A stretch of DNA of 64,000 nt from Neisseria weixii (GTDB lineage Bacteria > Pseudomonadota > Gammaproteobacteria > Burkholderiales > Neisseriaceae): positions 496,001 to 560,000 of the forward strand of contig NZ_CP023429.1 of NCBI RefSeq assembly GCF_002327085.1, in the 5' to 3' direction. The stretch's first letter is position 1; each line of letters starts with the position of its first letter. The notes under the pieces were generated by a model. It worked only from the letters and a program-made list of their open reading frames with translations. It made no database searches and was not told the DNA's origin. Of the stretch, positions 58,578-64,000 are shown one piece after another. The translations under genes and the position numbers were made by a program.

Positions 58578-59150
58578 ATGAAGAAAACAGAAGCAATAAA
58601 AAAATTTGATGCCTGGGTATATAAAAATAGAATAGCTATATTTTTCAATGTATTTAGCTCTGTAATATGTATTATTTTTGTTCTTTTATCTGGATTAGGA
58701 AGATTTAGTGATTCTCAAGAAAAAATAATTAAGATACCTGACGGAATCATTTATATACCTAAGTTTCAATCTAAAAACCCTTGGGTAAGTTTTATTTTTA
58801 ATAAAAAAAAATATTCATTTTCATGCATAGATTTTAATTATCAAATGTGTAAGGAATTTCATAATCAAGAATTGTTGGGTTATAATGTATTATTTTTATT
58901 ACCAGATTCTGATTATAAAACTACTTCAGGATTAATTTTAAATGGTGAATTTATCTCGGACAGTAATATCCATTTTTCAATTCATAATGACAAGGATAAA
59001 TATTTAAATAGAGAAAAAAAATTTAGATATTTGGGTTTATTTTTCTATTACTTTAGTTGTATGTATTTTGTTATTATACTCTTATTAATTGCCAGAATTT
59101 TTTATATGGAATGTTTCTTAAATAAAACAGGAGTGAGCAAAAATGTCTAG
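58578..59150 (+). CDS. AT-rich two-helix membrane protein ahead of the RTX gene
   Basis: I do not recognise this 190-residue protein. It has a basic N-terminus, a membrane helix near residues 18-42 ([19 protein letters not shown]), a polar domain of about 105 residues with Cys and aromatic residues, and a second helix near 150-175 ([19 protein letters not shown]). AGGAAG precedes the ATG. The stop overlaps the RTX start by eight bases, so the two are translationally coupled. Base composition is far more AT-rich than the genome but like the first 500 bases of the RTX gene. A partner or immunity role for the RTX N-terminal module is an inference. It does not look like FrpD, the usual neighbour of FrpC. 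Confidence 0.75.
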   Translation: MKKTEAIKKFDAWVYKNRIAIFFNVFSSVICIIFVLLSGLGRFSDSQEKIIKIPDGIIYIPKFQSKNPWVSFIFNKKKYSFSCIDFNYQMCKEFHNQELLGYNVLFLLPDSDYKTTSGLILNGEFISDSNIHFSIHNDKDKYLNREKKFRYLGLFFYYFSCMYFVIILLLIARIFYMECFLNKTGVSKNV

Positions 59151-62100
59151 TGCAAAGCAAGCTGCAGGTTATATTTTAGGTAATTACGGAACTATTAGTA
59201 ATGCTACAAGTAATAGTATATCTTATGGTTCAAGTCAAAGAGGGACATCTGATCAAATAAGTGTTAGCCTTGGTGCGGGAAGTACAATTAGTGGTCAAAT
59301 TGGTAATATCCGTGAAGCTGGTGGTCTAGCCAATTCTAGCGGGTTATCCCAATTCACAAAAGCAGCTGGATATATGGGAATAGCACAATTTGGTATTTCT
59401 TTAGCAAGTAAAGATGGTGATACATCTAAATTGACTTTGGGGGATTTAGCAACTCTTGGGGCAGGAATCGCAAGCCTAATTCCAGGAGGTCAGGTAGTAG
59501 CTGTTGCTTTTGCACTAGCTGGCGGGGCATATGCAATTTATGAAAGCAAGAATGGAGCAATCACGCTTGGCGATATAACAGATTATTGGTTTGATAAATT
59601 CAATGACCCAAAAAATTTCCAAGACTACCAAAACATCAACCGCGACGGCAAATACCACGTTTACGACCCGCTCGTTCTTGATTTGGACGGCGACGGCATC
59701 GAAACCGTCGGCACGCAGGGTTATTCGGGTGCATTGTTCGACCACGACAAAGACGGCATCCGCACATCAACGGGCTGGGTGGCTGCCGACGACGGTTTGC
59801 TGGTAATTGACCGCAATTCAGACGGCCTGATCAACAACGGCGGCGAACTTTTTGGCGACAGCACCGTATTGAAAGACGGCAGCAATGCCGCGCACGGCTA
59901 TGCCGCATTGGCCGAGTCCGATACCAATTCGGACGGCAAAGTCGATGCCCAAGATGCGGGTTTCGACAAACTCAAGGTATGGCGCGATTTGAATCAGGAC
60001 GGCGTATCTCAGGAAGGCGAACTGTTTGCCTTGGCCGAACTCAATATCCAATCGCTCGATGCCGCCTATCAGGATGTCAACACCCGCTTGGGCAATGGTA
60101 ACACCGTTGCGCAGAAAGGCAGCTACACCCTGGTCGACGGCAGCAAGTGCGAAATGGGCGACCTGCTGTTGGCCAACGATACTTTGCACAGCCGCTATGC
60201 CGGTTCGGTAAAAATGACCGAAGAACAAATGCGGGCGGCGAACCTGCAGGGCATCGGCCGCTTACGCGATTTGCGCGAAGCGGCGGCATTGTCGCCCGAT
60301 TTGGCGGAAACGCTCAAGGCTTATTCGGATGCGGAAACCAAGGCGGAGCAACAGGCTTTGCTGAACAAGCTGGTTCAGGAGTGGGCGAAAACCGATCCGG
60401 ATTATCACGTCGGTTTCACTTTCTCTACCGCCATGATTCGAACTGCCAACGAAGGCGTTGCCCTTACACCTACTCAGGCCGGTTTGGTTCTGGGTTATTC
60501 CGTTCCGCAAGAATATTTGGACAAAATCCAGCACTACCGCCAAAAAGTCGCCACACTCGACGCGTTCTCCGGCGAAAAATCACGCGTGATGTTCAGCATG
60601 AACGATACCGAAACCAAGCGCATTTTCTCGGTTATCGACAAGGCATACGATTCGCTTAATAAAAATGTCTACCAGGCACTGTTGTTTCAAACCCGTTTAC
60701 AGCCGTATTTGAACGAAATCGGTTTGAGAATCGAAAACGGCGGATTCGTATTGGACTACAGCGGTGTGGCAGCCAAGTTCGGCAATGTTTTTGCTGAAAA
60801 CCCTGAAAAAGCGTTTGTGGATTTGGGGGAGTTTATTGCTTACAGTACAACAACCGGCAATGTGACCGAATTGTCGTCACTGATGGCGCAATACGCCAAA
60901 GCAGCTGTTGAAAACGGCACTTTTGAACAGTATGCGCAGATACTGGGTACGGAAACACTGGCGAAGCTGGGACATAAACTCGGTGGCGATACCGAAGACC
61001 GGTTAAATGGTAATGATTTGGCTAATTTGTTGCTTGGTGGCAAAGGCGATGACTATCTCAGTGGCAATAACGGCAACGATATTCTGGACGGCGGAGAAGG
61101 AGACGATACGCTGGAGGGCGGTCCGGGTTCGGACATTCTGAACGGTGGGGCGGGCAACGACAAACTGTACGGTGGCGGCAGTGAAGCCGACACTTATGTC
61201 TTTGCCAAAGGCCACGGACGGGATATTGTTTCCGATTCGGGTTGGAAAACCGAACACACCGATACCTTACGCTTCGAGGGTGCGAACTTTGCCGACGCGG
61301 TATTTACCCGCAACGGTAATGATTTGGTTGTCAAAACCTACGGCGGTGAAGACGGCGTAACCGTATCGGGCTATTTTAACAGCAGCAGCTATCGCTACTA
61401 CGATTTCGCCTTCGACGACAAAACCGTTACCGCCCAAGACATGGCGGATATAAAGGTTGAAGGTGTCGGTACGGACGGAAACGAAAGCCTCTACGGCTGG
61501 GATACCGTTGACGTCCTCGACGGCGGCGAAGGTAACGATACGCTCTACGGTTACAACGGTAACGATATCCTGCGCGGCGGTTTGGGTAATGATTATGTGA
61601 ACGGCGGCGAGGGTAATGACCTGATCGAAGGAGGCCAAGGAAACGACAGTCTCCACGGCGATAACGGTAACGATACCCTGAACGGCGGAGAAGGCGGTGA
61701 CGAACTGCACGGCGGTTCGGGCAGCGACATTTTGAACGGCGGCGAAGGTGACGACAAACTGTACGGTGGCAATGGCCGCGATGTTTTAAAAGGTGGCGCG
61801 GGCAATGATTACTTGGAAGGCGGCACTTACGAAGCCGATACCTACGTCTTCGCCAAAGGCCACGGACGGGATACGGTTTCCGATTACGGCAATAAAGCCG
61901 AGCATACTGATACCCTGCGTTTCGAGGGTGCGAACTTTGCCGACGCGGTATTTACCCGCAACGGCAATGATTTGGTTATCAAAGCCTACGGCGGTGAAGA
62001 CGGCGTAACCGTATCGGGCTATTTTAACAGCAGCAGCTATCGCTACTACGATTTCGCCTTCGACGACAAAACCGTTACCGCCCAAGACATGGCGGATATA

Positions 62101-63891
62101 AAGGTTGAAGGTGTCGGTACGGACGGAAACGAAAGCCTCTACGGCTGGGATACCGTTGACGTCCTCGACGGCGGCGGAGGTAACGATACGCTCTACGGTT
62201 ACAACGGTAACGATATCCTGCGCGGCGGTTTGGGTAGTGATACCCTGCATGGCGGCGAAGGTGATGACCGTTTGGAAGGTGGTGAAGGAAACGACCGTCT
62301 TTATGGCGATAACGGCAACGACATCTTAATCGGTGGAGAAGGCGATGACGAACTGCACGGCGGAGCGGGTTCGGACACTCTGATCGGCGGAACGGGCAAT
62401 GACAAACTGTACGGTGGCAGCAACGAAGCCGACATTTATGTCTTTGCCAAAGGCCACGGACGGGATATTGTTTCCGATTCGGGTTGGAAAACCGAACACA
62501 CCGATACCTTACGCTTCGAGGGTGCGAACTTTGCCGACGCGGTATTTACCCGCAACGGTAATGATTTGGTTGTCAAAGCCTACGGCGGTGAAGACGGCGT
62601 AACCGTATCGGGCTATTTTAACAGCAGCAGCTATCGCTACTACAATTTCGCCTTCGACGACAAAACCGTTACCGCCCAAGACATGGCGGATATAAAGGTT
62701 GAAGGTATCGGTACGGACGGAAACGAAAACCTCTACGGCTGGGATACCGTTGACGTCCTCGACGGCGGCGGAGGTAACGATACGCTCTACGGTTACAACG
62801 GTAACGATATCCTGCGCGGCGGTTTGGGTAGTGATACCCTGCATGGCGGCGAAGGTGATGACCGTTTGGAAGGTGGTGAAGGAAACGACCGTCTTTATGG
62901 CGATAACGGCAACGACATCTTAATCGGTGGAGAAGGCGATGACGAACTGCACGGCGGAGCGGGTTCGGACACTCTGATCGGCGGAACGGGCAATGACAAA
63001 CTGTACGGTGGCAGCAACGAAGCCGACATTTATGTCTTTGCCAAAGGCCACGGTCAGGACATTGTTTCCGATTCGGGTTGGAAAACCGAACACACCGATA
63101 CCTTACGCTTCGAGGGTGCGAACTTTGCCGACGCGGTATTTACCCGAAACGGCAATGATTTGGTTATCAAAGCCTACGGCGGTGAAGACGGCGTAACCGT
63201 ATCGGGTTATTTCAACAGCAGCTCTTACCGCTACTATGATTTCGCCTTCGACGACAAAACCGTTACCGCCCAAGACATGGCGGATATAAAGGTTGAAGGT
63301 ATCGGTACGGACGGAAACGAAAACCTCTACGGCTGGGATACCGTTGACGTCCTCGACGGCGGCAAAGGTAACGATACGCTCTACGGTTACAACGGTAACG
63401 ATATCCTGCGCGGCGGTTTGGGTAATGATTACCTGAACGGCGGCGAGGGTAATGACCTGATCGAAGGAGGCCAAGGAAACGACAGTCTCCACGGCGATAA
63501 CGGTAACGATACCCTGAACGGCGGAGAAGGTGACGACAAACTGTACGGTGGCAATGGCCGCGATGTTTTAAAAGGTGGCGCGGGCAATGATTACTTGGAA
63601 GGCGGCACTTACGAAGCCGATACCTACGTCTTCGCCAAAGGCCACGGACGGGATACGGTTTCCGATTACGGCAGTAAAGCCGAGCATACTGATTTACTGA
63701 TTTTTGAGGGAAGCGATTTTTCAGATGCTGTATTCAGCCGTTTGGGTAACGATCTGGTCGTTAATGCTTATGGTGACAGTGACCAGGTCAGCGTGAAGAA
63801 TTTCTTCAGCAGTGAAAGCTATCGCTATACTGCATTTGAGTTTAGCGATAAAACGGTTGCTTCTGCCGAAGTGATGAATTACGCCATGTAA
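59143..63891 (+). CDS. FrpC-type self-processing RTX protein with an exchanged N-terminal module
   Basis: The 1582-residue protein is built of four parts. Residues 1-165 are AT-rich in DNA, polar then hydrophobic and glycine-rich (101-133, [15 protein letters not shown]). Asp175-Pro176 opens a self-processing module, [16 protein letters not shown] with EF-hand-like [14 protein letters not shown] and [10 protein letters not shown] loops, as in meningococcal FrpC. There, calcium cuts the Asp-Pro bond and the new end can link to a lysine. Residues 340-615 form a helical linker. From 615 on, GGxGxD nonapeptide calcium repeats alternate with haemolysin-type associated domains in a 198-residue tandem unit. 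A diverged C-terminus (SEVMNYAM-like) should carry the type I secretion signal. No hlyBD-type exporter is in the window. Confidence 0.88.
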   Translation: MSSAKQAAGYILGNYGTISNATSNSISYGSSQRGTSDQISVSLGAGSTISGQIGNIREAGGLANSSGLSQFTKAAGYMGIAQFGISLASKDGDTSKLTLGDLATLGAGIASLIPGGQVVAVAFALAGGAYAIYESKNGAITLGDITDYWFDKFNDPKNFQDYQNINRDGKYHVYDPLVLDLDGDGIETVGTQGYSGALFDHDKDGIRTSTGWVAADDGLLVIDRNSDGLINNGGELFGDSTVLKDGSNAAHGYAALAESDTNSDGKVDAQDAGFDKLKVWRDLNQDGVSQEGELFALAELNIQSLDAAYQDVNTRLGNGNTVAQKGSYTLVDGSKCEMGDLLLANDTLHSRYAGSVKMTEEQMRAANLQGIGRLRDLREAAALSPDLAETLKAYSDAETKAEQQALLNKLVQEWAKTDPDYHVGFTFSTAMIRTANEGVALTPTQAGLVLGYSVPQEYLDKIQHYRQKVATLDAFSGEKSRVMFSMNDTETKRIFSVIDKAYDSLNKNVYQALLFQTRLQPYLNEIGLRIENGGFVLDYSGVAAKFGNVFAENPEKAFVDLGEFIAYSTTTGNVTELSSLMAQYAKAAVENGTFEQYAQILGTETLAKLGHKLGGDTEDRLNGNDLANLLLGGKGDDYLSGNNGNDILDGGEGDDTLEGGPGSDILNGGAGNDKLYGGGSEADTYVFAKGHGRDIVSDSGWKTEHTDTLRFEGANFADAVFTRNGNDLVVKTYGGEDGVTVSGYFNSSSYRYYDFAFDDKTVTAQDMADIKVEGVGTDGNESLYGWDTVDVLDGGEGNDTLYGYNGNDILRGGLGNDYVNGGEGNDLIEGGQGNDSLHGDNGNDTLNGGEGGDELHGGSGSDILNGGEGDDKLYGGNGRDVLKGGAGNDYLEGGTYEADTYVFAKGHGRDTVSDYGNKAEHTDTLRFEGANFADAVFTRNGNDLVIKAYGGEDGVTVSGYFNSSSYRYYDFAFDDKTVTAQDMADIKVEGVGTDGNESLYGWDTVDVLDGGGGNDTLYGYNGNDILRGGLGSDTLHGGEGDDRLEGGEGNDRLYGDNGNDILIGGEGDDELHGGAGSDTLIGGTGNDKLYGGSNEADIYVFAKGHGRDIVSDSGWKTEHTDTLRFEGANFADAVFTRNGNDLVVKAYGGEDGVTVSGYFNSSSYRYYNFAFDDKTVTAQDMADIKVEGIGTDGNENLYGWDTVDVLDGGGGNDTLYGYNGNDILRGGLGSDTLHGGEGDDRLEGGEGNDRLYGDNGNDILIGGEGDDELHGGAGSDTLIGGTGNDKLYGGSNEADIYVFAKGHGQDIVSDSGWKTEHTDTLRFEGANFADAVFTRNGNDLVIKAYGGEDGVTVSGYFNSSSYRYYDFAFDDKTVTAQDMADIKVEGIGTDGNENLYGWDTVDVLDGGKGNDTLYGYNGNDILRGGLGNDYLNGGEGNDLIEGGQGNDSLHGDNGNDTLNGGEGDDKLYGGNGRDVLKGGAGNDYLEGGTYEADTYVFAKGHGRDTVSDYGSKAEHTDLLIFEGSDFSDAVFSRLGNDLVVNAYGDSDQVSVKNFFSSESYRYTAFEFSDKTVASAEVMNYAM
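61195..63690 (+). repeat. 594-bp tandem repeats inside the RTX gene
   Basis: The marker YVFAKGHG occurs at 61195, 61843, 62437, 63031 and 63625. The intervals are 648, 594, 594 and 594 bases. The 648 unit has 54 extra bases, two nonapeptides. Each unit holds one associated domain ([20 protein letters not shown] to [13 protein letters not shown]) and one block of GGxGxD repeats. The copies are almost identical in DNA, implying recent duplication or gene conversion, and could change number by slippage or recombination. Confidence 0.9.
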
Positions 63892-63895
63892 GCTT

Positions 63896-63931
63896 AAGGC
63901 CGTCTGAAAGCATGTTTTTCAGACGGCCTTC
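63896..63931 (+). terminator. DUS hairpin after the RTX gene
   Basis: AAGGCCGTCTGAAA pairs with TTTCAGACGGCCTT and is followed by TCTAT. This is the resident AG dialect, so the 3' end of the RTX gene is native in character. Nothing further is readable in the last 70 bases. Confidence 0.85.
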
Positions 63932-64000
63932 TATCCCCAATCCCGACCAAATACGGATAATATTTGACACGAAAAGCCTGACCGCCTAAAATCCCACTTC

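Noticed and set aside
61267..63492. Long minus-strand open frames inside the RTX gene
   Set aside because: They repeat with the same 594-bp period and have low-complexity [13 protein letters not shown] text. They are shadows of the GGxGxD coding repeats.

Overview
The window is chromosomal DNA from a member of the Neisseriaceae, almost certainly a commensal or animal-associated Neisseria species. The best evidence is the DNA uptake sequence. The 12-mer AGGCCGTCTGAA (AG-DUS dialect), with a minority of ATGCCGTCTGAA, occurs many dozens of times, very often as inverted pairs that form the terminator downstream of a gene. The gene content agrees: hemO next to hmbR, short-form HisG, a FrpC-type RTX protein, IS1016 and dRS3-type repeats. 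The species cannot be fixed from the sequence.

Layout. 1-3.6 kb: end of an aldo/keto reductase, then hisD and hisG (minus strand) separated by the wreck of a NYN-LOTUS gene, then a Sco1/SenC copper lipoprotein. 3.9-6.1 kb: tRNA-Leu(CAA), an IS1016-type element and a dispersin B-like hexosaminidase. 6.4-10.1 kb: ilvI-ilvH-(ABM domain gene)-ilvC. 10.4-19.9 kb: a complete nitrous oxide reductase cluster nosRZDFYL plus an apbE/nosX-type gene, behind an FNR-type promoter. 20.0-26.2 kb: pgaABCD (minus strand) for poly-N-acetylglucosamine (PNAG); together with dspB the window encodes both synthesis and degradation of that matrix. 26.4-34 kb: a broken isochorismatase-like gene, a sodium symporter, a calcium antiporter, tRNA-Ile2, ubiD and a frameshifted DASS transporter. 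34-45 kb: pqiABC, small metabolic genes, a LysR regulator, a decayed TSUP permease, prfC and gabD. 45-48.3 kb: heme oxygenase and the HmbR receptor with a Fur box. 48.5-50.4 kb: TPP riboswitch with terminator, thiM and thiD. 50.7-55 kb: osmC, a candidate small RNA, three regulator or transport genes and a GST-like gene. 55-58.4 kb: a mosaic glnS whose 3' half and terminator carry a foreign DUS dialect, a foreign lipoprotein, an IS1595-type remnant and an orphan RTX cassette. 58.4-63.9 kb: an AT-rich membrane protein and a 1582-residue FrpC-like self-processing RTX protein.

Themes. (1) The right end is an accessory island assembled by transformation and cassette exchange. Its RTX protein joins an AT-rich N-terminal module to the conserved self-processing/RTX carrier almost exactly at the Asp-Pro processing site. 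(2) A 140-143 bp repeat with inverted ends GAGACCTTTGCA occurs five times, with a larger relative that contains dRS3 repeats. (3) Several normally intact genes (hisD, the DASS gene, pqiB, prfC) are each broken by one missing base in a C4/G4 run, which suggests either sequence error or a shared mutational pattern; the TSUP gene shows true decay.
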